In this document: positions 44,832-54,261 of the stretch, one piece after another
Numbering within the stretch: the first letter of the stretch is position 1
How the letters are laid out: the number at the start of each line of letters is the position of its first letter
NCBI RefSeq assembly: GCF_008638305.1
Contig: NZ_VTPZ01000012.1
Coordinates: 1 to 60,308 of the forward strand
Origin: Pseudomonas profundi
GTDB lineage: Bacteria; Pseudomonadota; Gammaproteobacteria; Pseudomonadales; Pseudomonadaceae
Reading direction: 5' to 3'
Length of the DNA: 60,308 nt
Position numbers and translations under genes: made by a program
Notes under the pieces: generated by a model
What the model saw: only the letters and a program-made list of their open reading frames with translations
The model's database searches: none
What the model was told of the DNA's origin: nothing

Positions 44832-45176
44832 GGTAATTATTCTCCGGATTCTGGAGCCGGAGCATGACGATCATACGAAGGCGCCCCGGCAGATTTCGGT
44901 CCCGGCGCGCTCGGCTGTGGCGCAGCGGAACCAACACGCAGAGACGGCAAACTCTGCTATGAACGATTGTTCATTATCAGGTTGGCCGGTTATCTGGGCA
45001 GGGGCAATCTGCAGCGGGGATTGTTGCGGACGGGTTCGCATCTGGGCCTGCTTAACCCCGAATCCCCCTGACCCCCTTTTTCAAAAAGGGGAATTGTCCG
45101 AGAGCTTGTTCGAGCGATGTGCGACGGATCGTACGGCGGAGAGTCGGGAGTGACCCGGTTCCGCTGGAGGCGACGC
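44832..45176. other. Gene-free region between aminotransferase and esterase genes
   Basis: About 345 bases without a convincing gene. It carries a perfect 9-bp hairpin CCCCTTTTT-C-AAAAAGGGG (45073-45091), a form of bidirectional terminator placed to end leftward aminotransferase transcription, about 85 bases past its stop. The esterase promoter should lie in 44832-45000 but is not obvious. Confidence 0.5.
45073..45091. terminator. Bidirectional terminator-like palindrome
   Basis: CCCCTTTTT-C-AAAAAGGGG, 9-bp perfect arms, followed on the leftward strand by TCAGGGGG and preceded on the other by the same type of sequence. GC base with A/T-rich top is unusual for a classical terminator; it may instead be a dispersed palindrome. 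Confidence 0.5.
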
Positions 45177-46517
45177 TTATGGCGTGCGGCGGAGCACTTT
45201 TTCCAGCGTTTCGATAATGCGGTCGATATGGGGCTTTTCGATTATCAATGGCGGCGACAGAGCGATGATGTCGCCAGTGCAACGTACCATCAGGCCGTCC
45301 CAGAAACATTCTTCAAACACCTCATACCCGCGCGCGCCGGGTGCTCCGTCACGACTCGCCAGATGCAATGCACCGACCAGACCGGCGTTGCGGATATCGA
45401 TGACGTGGTGCAGGTCCTTCAGGCTGTGCAGCGCCTCTTGCCAGTAAACCTCCAGCTGTTGCGCGCGGGTCAGCAGTCCGTCGTTGGCGTAGATATCCAG
45501 TGTCGCCAGCGCTGCGGCGGCAGCAACGGGGTGGCCGGAATAGGTGTAGCCGTGAAACAGCTCGATCATGTTCTCCGGTCCCTGCATGAAGGCGTCCTGT
45601 ATCTGCTCGCTGACAAACACGGCACCCATGGGAATCGCGCCGTTGGTCAAACCCTTGGCTGTGGTAATGATGTCCGGGGTTACGTCCCAGCGCTGCGCGG
45701 CGAAGGCGTCGCCAAGACGGCCGAAACCGGTGATGACTTCGTCGAAGATCAGCAGGATGTCGTGTTTGCTGGTGATCTCGCGCAGGCGCTTGAGGTAGCC
45801 CTGCGGTGGCAGTATTACGCCGGCAGACCCGGCCATGGGCTCGACTATCACCGCGGCGATGTTCTCACTGCCGTGCAAGGCGATGATCCGCTCCAGGTCG
45901 TCTGCCAGTTCCGCCCCGTGTTTAGGTAACCCGCGGGTGAAGGCGTTGCGCTCGATATCCAGCGTATGCGGCAGATGATCGACACCGGGCAGCAGGCTCC
46001 CGAATGCCCTGCGATTGTTGACCAGACCGCCGACCGAGATGCCGCCAAAGCCTACCCCGTGATAGCCCAGCTCGCGACCGATCAGGCGGGTTCGATTGGC
46101 CTGTCCACGGCCTCGCTGATAGGCAAGTGCGATTTTCAGTGCGGTATCCACTGACTCGGAGCCCGAGTTGGTGAAGAACACGCGGTTCAGTCCGGCTGGA
46201 GCAATGTCTACCAGACGTTCAGCCAACGCAAACGCCAGCGGATGGCCCATCTGGAAGGATGGCGCAAAATCCAGCTTGCCGACCTGCTTGCTGACCGCCT
46301 CGGTTATCTCCCGGCGGCCATGTCCGGCATTGCAGCACCACAGCCCGGCGGTGCCATCCAGCACCTCGCGCCCCTGTATATCGGTATAAAACATGCCCTG
46401 CGCGCTTTCCAGCAGGCGGGGCCGCGCCTTGAACTGACGATTGGCGGTGAAGGGCATCCAGTACGGGTCCAGGCTGAGGTCCTGTTGGGCATCGAAACGG
46501 GGTGGCATGCTATTCAT
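45177..46517 (-). CDS. Class III omega-aminotransferase (beta-alanine:pyruvate type)
   Basis: A 446-residue PLP enzyme. The internal aldimine Lys is Lys288 in TTAKGLTNGAIPMGA; FFTNSGSESVDTALK binds the PLP phosphate and IFDEVITGFGRLG holds the Asp that pairs the pyridine nitrogen. DPYWMPFTANRQFK at the N-terminus and LWCCNAGHGR match the omega-amino acid:pyruvate transaminase group of Pseudomonas. ATG 46517 has AGGAG upstream. It is monocistronic; the usual partner methylmalonate-semialdehyde dehydrogenase gene is not next to it. Confidence 0.92.
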   Translation of the reverse strand: MNSMPPRFDAQQDLSLDPYWMPFTANRQFKARPRLLESAQGMFYTDIQGREVLDGTAGLWCCNAGHGRREITEAVSKQVGKLDFAPSFQMGHPLAFALAERLVDIAPAGLNRVFFTNSGSESVDTALKIALAYQRGRGQANRTRLIGRELGYHGVGFGGISVGGLVNNRRAFGSLLPGVDHLPHTLDIERNAFTRGLPKHGAELADDLERIIALHGSENIAAVIVEPMAGSAGVILPPQGYLKRLREITSKHDILLIFDEVITGFGRLGDAFAAQRWDVTPDIITTAKGLTNGAIPMGAVFVSEQIQDAFMQGPENMIELFHGYTYSGHPVAAAAALATLDIYANDGLLTRAQQLEVYWQEALHSLKDLHHVIDIRNAGLVGALHLASRDGAPGARGYEVFEECFWDGLMVRCTGDIIALSPPLIIEKPHIDRIIETLEKVLRRTP

Positions 46518-47051
46518 GGTGGCTCCTGGCGCGGACCGTCGAAAGGGGTGTGCCTGCAATCGAGTCTATGTGGTTTTTCCTGGGGGTGTCGAGCGCCTGC
46601 TCGTTGTGGGGCTTGCACGGATATATACGTCGACTCATTGCTCCCGGGGGCGGCTGTGCGGTTAGTGCGCGCGGATAGCTTGCCGTAGAGTCCGAACGCG
46701 GCCCGAGGCGCTTCACAGCCCCAGGAGACGCAGCGTTTTGCTGTAGAACGTGGTGTTTCTGGGAGGTCTCACCCCGCCTGCGCCGGCGCGCATCGATCAT
46801 GGACCGATGCGGGATGTCTGCGGCGGAGTCCGGATGGATTTCCCGCGAAGTTCGAGCATCAACTCGTACGATAGGCGTCGCCGACAGGTACGCTGGCGAA
46901 ATGAAACTGGGCGCTACGGAGTGCCGAGTTCCACCTCGACCAACGGCGTTACCAGCGAGTAAGCTGGCCAGGATGGCACCTGGCCCTCCATAGCACGTGC
47001 TATCCCGGCCCTGTTGTGCCATCCACAAAGGTACCGATGTCCGTGTTCAGC
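46518..47051. other. Gene-free region with degenerate intergenic repeats
   Basis: The 534 bases between the aminotransferase start and the TonB receptor stop contain no supported gene. A segment at 46687-46735 (gagtccgaacgcggcccg and following) resembles part of the repeat at 23.9 kb in the same orientation. The segment 46911-46990 matches that repeat in the opposite orientation. A perfect palindrome TAGCACGTGCTA lies at 46991-47002. The whole looks like a stack of decayed repeats. Confidence 0.6.
46911..46990 (-). repeat. Two-hairpin repeat, diverged copy 3
   Basis: Contains CCAGC-GAGTAA-GCTGG (46952-46967) and GGCCAGG-ATGGCA-CCTGGCC (46966-46985), the reverse-strand equivalent of the hairpin pair in the 23.8-24.1 kb copies. 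The stem base pair G:C of those copies is A:T here. Part of the flanking arm (GGAGTGCCGAGTTCC) also matches, but in a different order. Confidence 0.65.
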
Positions 47052-49130
47052 TTATCGCCACTGATACTCCACACCCAGCCCCACCAGCCATTGCCTGTCC
47101 GGTGCGGGTTCATAGAAACGGTTGCCCGCGCCGTTGATGATCAGCGATCCGATGTACTCCTTGTCGCCGATGTTGTCGATCCGGGCGAAGGGCTCCAGAG
47201 CCAGTTGACCCATCTCGTGCCGATAGCCGGCGCGCCAGTTGAACACGGCGTAACCTGGCGCCTGGGCGCTATTGTCGTCCGTGGCATAGCGCTGGCTCAG
47301 GCTCTGCGCCTCCAGCGCGGTCGTAAATCCCGTTCCTGGCGGCTGCCAATTGAGTTCGGCGAACAGGCTATGTTCGGGCACGCCTGGCAATTGCCGGCCT
47401 GATAGATCTTCGCCGTCACTGTTGCGATAGCGGTCGAAGGTGGCATCCAGGTAGCTATAGGCGAGGTAGGCGCCGATTCCATGGGCGAACTGCTGATCGA
47501 TCGACAACTCGACTCCACGCCGGGTCGAGCGCCCTGCGTTGGCATAGGTAGAACGGCCGGTGCCCAGTTGATCAGGACCGGTGACAATCTCGTCCTTGAC
47601 CCGACTTTCGAACAGAGCGACGTTGACCTGGGTGCGATTCCTGCGCAGCTTCAGGCCGATCTCAGCATTGCGTGACAGGCTGGGTTCCAGGCCGAAATTC
47701 AGGCCGCTACCCTCGGGCAGGTAAGCCAATTCCTGAAAGGTCGGTGTTTCAAAACCCTGTCCGAGCGCGGCGTACAAACTGACCGTCTCGGTCCATTGAT
47801 AACTGACGCCCAGCGCCGGGTTGGTCTGGTTGTAGCGCACGCTGCCGCTGTCGTTCTGGCCATCGAACAGAAAATCATCATCCGAATCGAATTCGATTCG
47901 GCTGTGGCGCGCTCCGGCGGTCAGACTCCAGCGTGGGTCAAGCTGCCAGGTGCTGATGAGATAAGCTTCCTGGCTATCGACCCGGTTGAACTCGTCGCGT
48001 TTGAGCGCACCTTTGAAACCTTCGTTATTGACGAAGCCCTTGCGGCCTTCGCCCTGATAGTCGTAGGTCAGGCCGGCGGCCAGTTCCACGGGTAGCCCGA
48101 ACAGCTCGGTATTGCGTTGCCAGCCGAGTTCGCCGCCGCCGAAACGGCGATCCAGCTCGATGACGCCGCCCCCCGAGTATTCCAGGCCCCCGGCAAACGC
48201 CAGATACTGCTGCACGTCGCGCTCGCCGCCGTAGATCATTACCGTGATTTCATCGTCATTGTCCAAGCGCCGCTGATAGTTCAGGCCGGCCTGGTTGTGC
48301 TTGACTGATTTGCGAGTGTTATAGAGATAAGCGTTCGGCACCGCCTGGCGGCGATCCTCCCGCAAGGCGTCTGCAGTCAGCCCCAGCGGGTCTTCGGTTT
48401 CCGGCTGGTCGAGCATGTTTACCAGCAGTGTCAGGCTGGAAGCATCATCGATATCCCAGCCCAGACGCAGATTGGCCAGGTCGCGGCGGGTATCGCTGTG
48501 ATCACGATAGCCGTCGGTTTCCAGTCGCGACACATTGGCGCTGACATTCAGATCGCCATGCTGACCGCCATAGCGCAAACGCGAGCGTCGCAGCCCGTCG
48601 GGGCCGAAAGCGGTCCGTGTGTCCAGAGTCGGGTAGAAGGGTGCTTCGCCGGTGAAGCCCTGGATGATTCCGCCGGAGGCATTGCCATACAACGTGGTCA
48701 GCGGACCGCGCAGTACTTCGATGCGCTGCAGGCTGTCCAGATCAAACAAGGCTGGCTGGCCCTGCCCGTCAGGCATGGTCAGCGGGATGCCGTCCTGTAC
48801 CAGACGCACGCCGCGCACACCAAAGGCTGCGCGAGCACCAAACCCACGGGAGGAGATCTGCAAATCCTGCGCGTAATTCTGCCTGTTCAGCGCAACGATG
48901 CCTGGCACTCGCTGCACCGATTCAGAAATGTTCGCGCCCAGGCTCTGGGGGCTGAGCTGATCGCCAGTGAGGGTGTCACGGGCAAGAGGCAGGCGTACCT
49001 CTTCGTCGCCGCTCTCGCTGCCCAGTACGACCTGCGCAGGCAAACTCAGCTGCCGTTCCTGTGCCTGCAGAGTGGACGTCATAATAGCGAGCGCCAGCCC
49101 GCCAAGGGCCAGCGTAGGAAGTTTGTGCAT
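47052..49130 (-). CDS. pqqU: TonB-dependent receptor, PqqU/YncD type
   Basis: A 692-residue outer-membrane receptor with signal peptide (about 1-23). The plug domain carries LQISSRGFGARAAFGVRGVR and DGIPLTMPDGQGQPA, which I recognise as the E. coli YncD (PqqU) plug signature. Matching barrel segments include GYRDHSDTRRDLANLRLG, ARIDNIGDKEYIGSLIING and FYEPAPDRQW. E. coli PqqU imports the redox cofactor PQQ. ATG 49130 is used because a TTG further upstream is unlikely. It starts 14 bases after the M42 peptidase stop, so it may be read with the NAGGN operon, although its own ribosome-binding site is weak. Confidence 0.85.
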   Translation of the reverse strand: MHKLPTLALGGLALAIMTSTLQAQERQLSLPAQVVLGSESGDEEVRLPLARDTLTGDQLSPQSLGANISESVQRVPGIVALNRQNYAQDLQISSRGFGARAAFGVRGVRLVQDGIPLTMPDGQGQPALFDLDSLQRIEVLRGPLTTLYGNASGGIIQGFTGEAPFYPTLDTRTAFGPDGLRRSRLRYGGQHGDLNVSANVSRLETDGYRDHSDTRRDLANLRLGWDIDDASSLTLLVNMLDQPETEDPLGLTADALREDRRQAVPNAYLYNTRKSVKHNQAGLNYQRRLDNDDEITVMIYGGERDVQQYLAFAGGLEYSGGGVIELDRRFGGGELGWQRNTELFGLPVELAAGLTYDYQGEGRKGFVNNEGFKGALKRDEFNRVDSQEAYLISTWQLDPRWSLTAGARHSRIEFDSDDDFLFDGQNDSGSVRYNQTNPALGVSYQWTETVSLYAALGQGFETPTFQELAYLPEGSGLNFGLEPSLSRNAEIGLKLRRNRTQVNVALFESRVKDEIVTGPDQLGTGRSTYANAGRSTRRGVELSIDQQFAHGIGAYLAYSYLDATFDRYRNSDGEDLSGRQLPGVPEHSLFAELNWQPPGTGFTTALEAQSLSQRYATDDNSAQAPGYAVFNWRAGYRHEMGQLALEPFARIDNIGDKEYIGSLIINGAGNRFYEPAPDRQWLVGLGVEYQWR

Positions 49131-49144
49131 GGTCAAGGGTCCGC

Positions 49145-50404
49145 TCAAGTATTGTTGTTGTCGAGGTGCCGGTTGGTTCCGGTCAGTCGTTTCGTTTCTT
49201 CCAGCTCCGGCAGGTCTCTGTCCATGCTCTCATGGGCGAACACTCTTTCCAGTGGCGGCAGGTGCGTTTCATTGCTGGACATGGTCTCGGGATCGAGTTG
49301 GCGCTGGAAGTTTTCCCGTGGCGCATCGTCGCGTTCGTCGTGCTCGAATACCGGCGGACTGAAAGCATAGGCCGTCAACAGGCGAGCGACGGCTTCGAGA
49401 CTATCGCGATGGGTACGCTCGTAGCCATGCGTGGCGTCGGTGCCGAAGGCAATCAGCGCGGTGCGGATATCATTGCCCGAGCGGATCGCTGACTCGGCAT
49501 CGCTGTGGTAATAGCGGAACACGTCACGGCGGACGGGTATTTCGTCGCGCTGGCAGAGGCTGAGCAAGTGGCGCGACAGGTGATAGTCGTAGGGCCCGCC
49601 CGAGTCCTGCATGCATAGCGATACGGTGTGTTCGGTACTGGTCTGCCCGGGAGCCGAAGGCGCGATATCCACGCCCACGAATTCGCTGACATCCCAGGGC
49701 AAAGCGCCGGCGGAACCGGTGCCGGTTTCCTCGGTAATAGTGAAAATGGGGTGCAGATCCATCGGCAGTTCTTCGCCACTTTCAACAATCTGCTTGATGC
49801 TCGTGAGCAGTGCGGCGGCGCCGGCCTTGTTGTCCAGATGCCGGGCACTGATGTAACCGCTGTCGGAGAATTCCGGCAGCGGATCAAAAGCCACGAAATC
49901 GCCAACGTGCACACCCAGCGCCTCGGTTTCGGCACGGCTGGTGGTCTCAGCGTCAATGCGGAGTTCGACGTTATCCCAGCTCACAGGCAGGGCGTCCACT
50001 TCTTCATTGAAGGCGTGACCGGACGCCATCAGCGGTAGCACGCTGCCGCGCAAACAGCCGTGGTCGCCGAACAGACTGACCCGGCTACCCTCAGCGAAGC
50101 GGCTCGACCAGTGACCGATAGGCGCCAACTCCAGCCTGCCGTTGGGTTTGATGCTGCGCACCATGGCGCCGATGGTATCCAGATGCGCGGCAATGGCGCG
50201 GTCCGGGCTGTTCTGTCGCCCTTTGATGGTGGCGCGGATGGTACCGCGCCGGGTCAGTTCGTGGGGCACGCCCATCGCATCCAGATGCTCTGACACATAC
50301 CGCACTATGCCATCGGTAAAACCGGTCGGGCAGGGGATGGCGAGCATCTCGAGCAGGGTGCCTTTGAGAAAGCCCATATCCGGGCCGTAACGCTTATAAG
50401 GCAT
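49145..50404 (-). CDS. M42-family metallopeptidase of the NAGGN osmoprotectant system
   Basis: A 419-residue co-catalytic metallopeptidase. Metal-binding and catalytic motifs are visible: AAHLDTIGAMV, ARHLDNKAGAAALL (bridging Asp), TITEETGTGSAG (catalytic and binding Glu pair), FVGVDIAPSAPG and the His in THGYERTH. The acidic C-terminal tail (EHDERDDAPRENFQ onward) is extra to the fold. Genes of this type accompany ngg and asnO in Pseudomonas; breakdown or trimming of the dipeptide osmolyte is inferred. CGGAG precedes ATG 50404, 33 bases after ngg. Confidence 0.92.
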   Translation of the reverse strand: MPYKRYGPDMGFLKGTLLEMLAIPCPTGFTDGIVRYVSEHLDAMGVPHELTRRGTIRATIKGRQNSPDRAIAAHLDTIGAMVRSIKPNGRLELAPIGHWSSRFAEGSRVSLFGDHGCLRGSVLPLMASGHAFNEEVDALPVSWDNVELRIDAETTSRAETEALGVHVGDFVAFDPLPEFSDSGYISARHLDNKAGAAALLTSIKQIVESGEELPMDLHPIFTITEETGTGSAGALPWDVSEFVGVDIAPSAPGQTSTEHTVSLCMQDSGGPYDYHLSRHLLSLCQRDEIPVRRDVFRYYHSDAESAIRSGNDIRTALIAFGTDATHGYERTHRDSLEAVARLLTAYAFSPPVFEHDERDDAPRENFQRQLDPETMSSNETHLPPLERVFAHESMDRDLPELEETKRLTGTNRHLDNNNT

Positions 50405-50437
50405 AAAATCTCCGTTCGCGGGCTGTCGCTTCTCGCA

Positions 50438-52189
50438 TCAAGGATGCGCCCGACTTAGCGGAAACAGCAAGTCGATGAAGCGCTCGGCGGTGGGCTGTGG
50501 CTCGTGGTTAGCCAGGCCTGGCCGCTCATTGGCTTCGATAATGACGTATTCCGGCTGGTCGACTGCCGGCACCAGAAAATCCAGGCCGACCACCGGATTC
50601 TCCAGGGCGTCGGCAGCTCGGATCGCGGCTTGTTTAAGGTCTGGATGCAGCCGGTCGGTCACATCCAGCAAAACGCCACCGGTATGCAGGTTGGCGGTGC
50701 GTCGCACATACAGATGCTGACCGGCGGGCAGCACGTCGTCCAACGAATAGCCCTGCGACTCAACTGTACGCTGCGTCTCGGCATCCATCGGAATCTGGCT
50801 TTCGCCGTCAGTGGCGGCCTGTCGCCGGCGGCTTTGTTTTTCGATGAGTCGAGAGATGGGGCTGCTTCCATCGCCGCAGATTTCGGCGGGCTTGCGGATC
50901 GCCGCAGCCACCACTTCATAGTTGATTACCAGCACCCGCAGGTCGTCCCCGGGGTGATAGCTCTCGAGCAGAACTTCAGTGTCGTATTGCCTGGCTTCGG
51001 CGATTGCCTCTTCCAGCGCCTCGGCGTCGCGGATATTGACCGCCACGCCATGACCTTGCTCACCATTGTTCGGCTTGACTGCGAGCGCCTTGTGTTCGGC
51101 AAGAAACGCCGCGTTCTGCTCCGGCTCGCCTGCCAGCTGAAACTGCGGCGTACGCAGCTCATGGCGTTGCAGGGTACGGTGGGTGAGCTTCTTGTCCTGA
51201 CACAAGGTCATGCTTACGGCGCTGGTCACGTCGCTGAGCGATTCGCGACAGCGAATGCGTCGTGCGCCATGAGTCATTATGAAAAGCCCGGCGGGCGCAT
51301 CTTCGATCTGCACCTCGATACCGCGTCGGCGGGCTTCACGGGTGATGATACGAGCGTAGGGGTTGAGCTCCTTGTCGCTCTCGAGGCCGATGAACAATGG
51401 CTGGTTGAAGCTGTTCTTGCGCTTGATGGCGAAGGTCTGCAATTTGCGAAAACCCAGCTTGCGATAGAGCGTCTTGGCCTGCTGATTGTCATGCATTACC
51501 GACAGATCCAGATATTGGCAGCCACGGCTCATGAAATACTCGACAAGGTGACGCACCAGGGCTTCGCCGATGCCCAGCCGCAGGCTCTGGCTGTCCGCGG
51601 CGAGGCACCAGAGGCTCGAGCCCTTTTCCGGATCATCGAAGGCTTTTGCATGATTCAGACCCATGACCGTGCCGATGACCTCGCCGGTGTCGTCATCCTC
51701 GGCCAGCCAGTAGGTGGGCCCACCATTCGCTCGAGCGGTGATGCGTTCTTGATCGACTTTGACCATGCCTGCCGCGGCATACAGGGCGTTGATCGCAGAC
51801 CAGTCGCCCGGATGCTGCGGCTGGCGAATCTGAAATCCGTGGAGACTATGGTGCGCCGGGCGGTAATCGCTGAACCACAGGCGCATGGTATCGGATGGGT
51901 CGAGGAACAGGTGCTGCGGAGCAAAGGACAGCACTACCTGAGGATCGGCCACATACAAGGCGATATCGCGTTCACCGGGGCGTTCGTCCAGCAAGGTATT
52001 GGCCAAGACTTCGTAATCGGAAAAGGTCTGGCCTACCAGCAATCGGCCCCAGCCGCACTGGATGGTCACCGGTTTGGTATGACCCCCATCCGGCGAGCCC
52101 TGTTGGGCGTGTCCAGCGCGCATGCTCTCATAGGTCGGAGCCTGCCCGCGCATCAGCCGGTGCTGGTCGGGATGCAAATGCTTGGTCAT
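50438..52189 (-). CDS. ngg: N-acetylglutaminylglutamine synthetase
   Basis: A 583-residue fusion. A GNAT acetyltransferase domain (about 110-265: VMGLNHAKAFDDP, LRLGIGEALVRHLVEYFMSRG, YRKLGFRKLQ) is joined to a RimK-like ATP-grasp domain (about 275-580: VKPNNGEQGHGVAVN, VLLESYHPGDDLRVLVI, NPVVGLDFLVP, IIEANERPGL). This architecture makes N-acetylglutaminylglutamine from two glutamines, the step before amidation to NAGGN. ATG 52189 is chosen because MTKHLHPDQH has AGAGGA about ten bases upstream; the frame is open further but lacks a signal. Confidence 0.94.
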   Translation of the reverse strand: MTKHLHPDQHRLMRGQAPTYESMRAGHAQQGSPDGGHTKPVTIQCGWGRLLVGQTFSDYEVLANTLLDERPGERDIALYVADPQVVLSFAPQHLFLDPSDTMRLWFSDYRPAHHSLHGFQIRQPQHPGDWSAINALYAAAGMVKVDQERITARANGGPTYWLAEDDDTGEVIGTVMGLNHAKAFDDPEKGSSLWCLAADSQSLRLGIGEALVRHLVEYFMSRGCQYLDLSVMHDNQQAKTLYRKLGFRKLQTFAIKRKNSFNQPLFIGLESDKELNPYARIITREARRRGIEVQIEDAPAGLFIMTHGARRIRCRESLSDVTSAVSMTLCQDKKLTHRTLQRHELRTPQFQLAGEPEQNAAFLAEHKALAVKPNNGEQGHGVAVNIRDAEALEEAIAEARQYDTEVLLESYHPGDDLRVLVINYEVVAAAIRKPAEICGDGSSPISRLIEKQSRRRQAATDGESQIPMDAETQRTVESQGYSLDDVLPAGQHLYVRRTANLHTGGVLLDVTDRLHPDLKQAAIRAADALENPVVGLDFLVPAVDQPEYVIIEANERPGLANHEPQPTAERFIDLLFPLSRAHP

Positions 52190-52294
52190 TCGAGCGTTAT
52201 CCTCTTCTTGCCCACTGACATGAATCGGGCTATTGGGTGATATCCGGCGTGGCCGCCGATGCATTCCCTGTCCAATCCTGACCGTCATAGCGGA

Positions 52295-54067
52295 TCAGAG
52301 TTCGTGCGCCTCCAGCCAGAGCCCAAGGACGGCGAGCTGCCACAGCTTTGATCCGCGAAGCGGCGTGATATGGCTCTTCGGGTCCTGGAGCAAGGTGTCC
52401 ACATAGTCGGTATCAAACAGGCCACGCTCGCGGGCCCGCTGGCTGGTCAGCGCCTCGCGTACCCAATCCAGCGTACCGCCTTCCAGATACTTCAGCCCCG
52501 GCACCGGAAAATAGCCCTTGGGCCGGTCAATCACCGCGGCGGGAATCACCTTGCGTGAGGCTTCCTTCAACACATACTTGCCCTCGTCGGGCAGCTTGTA
52601 TTTGCCGGGTATGCGCGCTGCCAGCTCGACTACTTCGTGATCGAGGAAGGGCACACGTGCTTCGAGACCCCAGGCCATGGTCATGTTGTCGACGCGTTTG
52701 ACCGGGTCATCCACCAGCATCACCGAGGTGTCCAGGCGCATGGCCTTGTCCAGGCCGCTGGTCGCACCGGGCTGGGCAAAGTGATCGCGAATGAACTCGC
52801 CAGCGTAATCCTGTTGTGCCCAGGCGGGCTGGACTGTGCGGCGATATTCCGCAAAATCACGGTCCATGAAGGCCTGCTGATAGGCCGCCAGCGGGTCGTC
52901 CGCTTCGTCGACCTTGGGATACCAGTGATAACCGGCAAATATCTCGTCCGCGCCCTGGCCGCTCTGCACCACCTTGCAGTGCTTGGACACTTCCCGCGAC
53001 AGCAGATAGAAGGCGATACAGTCGTGGCTGACCATCGGCTCGTTCATCGCGCGGAAGGCGCTGGGCAGCTCGGTGAGGATTTCCTGCTCGGGGATCATCA
53101 GCTGATGGTGATCGGTCGCAAAATGCTCGGCGATCAGATCCGAATATTTGAATTCGTTACCGGCTTCGCCGTTCACGTCAGCAAAACCAATCGAGAAGGT
53201 TTGCAGCTTGTCTGCACCGGCTTCGCGCAGCAGCCCAACCAGCAGGCTTGAATCCACGCCGCCAGACAGCAGCACACCCACATCCACGGCCGCCAGATTG
53301 CGGCGCTTGACCGAGGCGCGCAGGCTATCGAGCACCCGGTCCTGCCAGTCGTCGAAGGTCAGATCCTGCTCTTCGGCGCGGGCACCATATTGCACGGTCC
53401 ACCAGCATTCCTGTCGCTGGCTGCCGTCCGCGTTAATCCGCAGCCAGTGCGCTGGGGGCAATTTCTCGACCCCGGCCAGCATGGTGCGCGGCGCTGGCAC
53501 CACGGCATGGAACGACAGGTAATGATTGAGTGCTACCGGATCGATAGAGGTGTCCACACCGCCACCCTGCAACAGCGCCGGCAGACTAGAGGCAAAGCGC
53601 AGGCGCTCGCCGGTGCGGTTGATGTACAGCGGCTTGATGCCCAGGCGGTCGCGGGCGAGAAACAGGCGCTGCGCGTCGCGCTCCCAGATGGCAAAGGCGA
53701 ACATGCCGTTCATGCGCGGCAATAGTTGTTCACCCCAGGCGTGATAGCCCTTGAGCACAACCTCGGTGTCGCCGCCGGAATGGAAGCGGTACCCCATGGA
53801 TTCCAGCTCGGCGCGCAGTTCCGGGTAGTTATAGATCGCGCCGTTGAAGACCATCGACAGGCCGAGCTCGGCGTCAGCCATGGGCTGCCCTGAAGCGGCA
53901 TGCAGATCCATGATCTTGAGGCGGCGGTGGCCGAATCCCATCGGCCCCTGTGACCACAACCCGGCACTGTCCGGCCCGCGCTTGATCATGTGATGCGTAA
54001 TTCTATCCAGGGCGCCCATGTCCGCGGGTGCCCCGTCAAAGCGAAGTTCTCCAGCTATTCCACACAT
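52295..54067 (-). CDS. asnO: N-acetylglutaminylglutamine amidotransferase (asparagine synthase-like)
   Basis: A 590-residue class II glutamine amidotransferase. Cys2 in MCGIAGELRFDG is the glutaminase nucleophile, with FNGAIYNYPELR and GDTEVVLKGYHAWG in the same domain. The synthetase domain has the PP-loop VLLSGGVDSSLLVGLL near residue 265. It amidates N-acetylglutaminylglutamine to NAGGN, an osmoprotectant made at high salt. It heads the leftward operon asnO-ngg-M42, an order I recall in P. aeruginosa with a MarR gene beside it, as here. Confidence 0.94.
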   Translation of the reverse strand: MCGIAGELRFDGAPADMGALDRITHHMIKRGPDSAGLWSQGPMGFGHRRLKIMDLHAASGQPMADAELGLSMVFNGAIYNYPELRAELESMGYRFHSGGDTEVVLKGYHAWGEQLLPRMNGMFAFAIWERDAQRLFLARDRLGIKPLYINRTGERLRFASSLPALLQGGGVDTSIDPVALNHYLSFHAVVPAPRTMLAGVEKLPPAHWLRINADGSQRQECWWTVQYGARAEEQDLTFDDWQDRVLDSLRASVKRRNLAAVDVGVLLSGGVDSSLLVGLLREAGADKLQTFSIGFADVNGEAGNEFKYSDLIAEHFATDHHQLMIPEQEILTELPSAFRAMNEPMVSHDCIAFYLLSREVSKHCKVVQSGQGADEIFAGYHWYPKVDEADDPLAAYQQAFMDRDFAEYRRTVQPAWAQQDYAGEFIRDHFAQPGATSGLDKAMRLDTSVMLVDDPVKRVDNMTMAWGLEARVPFLDHEVVELAARIPGKYKLPDEGKYVLKEASRKVIPAAVIDRPKGYFPVPGLKYLEGGTLDWVREALTSQRARERGLFDTDYVDTLLQDPKSHITPLRGSKLWQLAVLGLWLEAHEL

Positions 54068-54135
54068 AGTCTCGTCCGTTTGAAAGAAATGGGGCCAAAA
54101 ACGCTTTCTCGGGTGTTTTGGCTATGTGATCGCCG

Positions 54136-54164
54136 ATTAAAACAGCCAACTATTTTGAAGTCAA
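54136..54164 (-). promoter_or_regulatory. Predicted sigma-70 promoter of the NAGGN operon
   Basis: Read leftwards: -35 TTGACT (54164-54159), 17-base spacer, -10 TTTAAT (54141-54136), about 70 bases before the asnO ATG. The spacer and flanks are unusually AT-rich for this genome. Confidence 0.6.
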
Positions 54165-54168
54165 AATA
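54151..54168. promoter_or_regulatory. Perfect 18-bp palindrome overlapping the asnO -35 box (candidate MarR operator)
   Basis: TATTTTGA-AG-TCAAAATA: 8-bp perfect arms around two central bases, size typical of MarR-family operators. It covers the predicted -35 of the NAGGN operon, and the divergent marR-type gene starts about 160 bases away. Confidence 0.6.
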
Positions 54169-54261
54169 CTAATGTTGTAGCATTCCTGTTTCCGATGCAC
54201 TGAAAGCGCCGTTTGCTGGGGTTCATAGCTTTCGTTAGCGCGTCGAAAAAGTTTATCTAGT

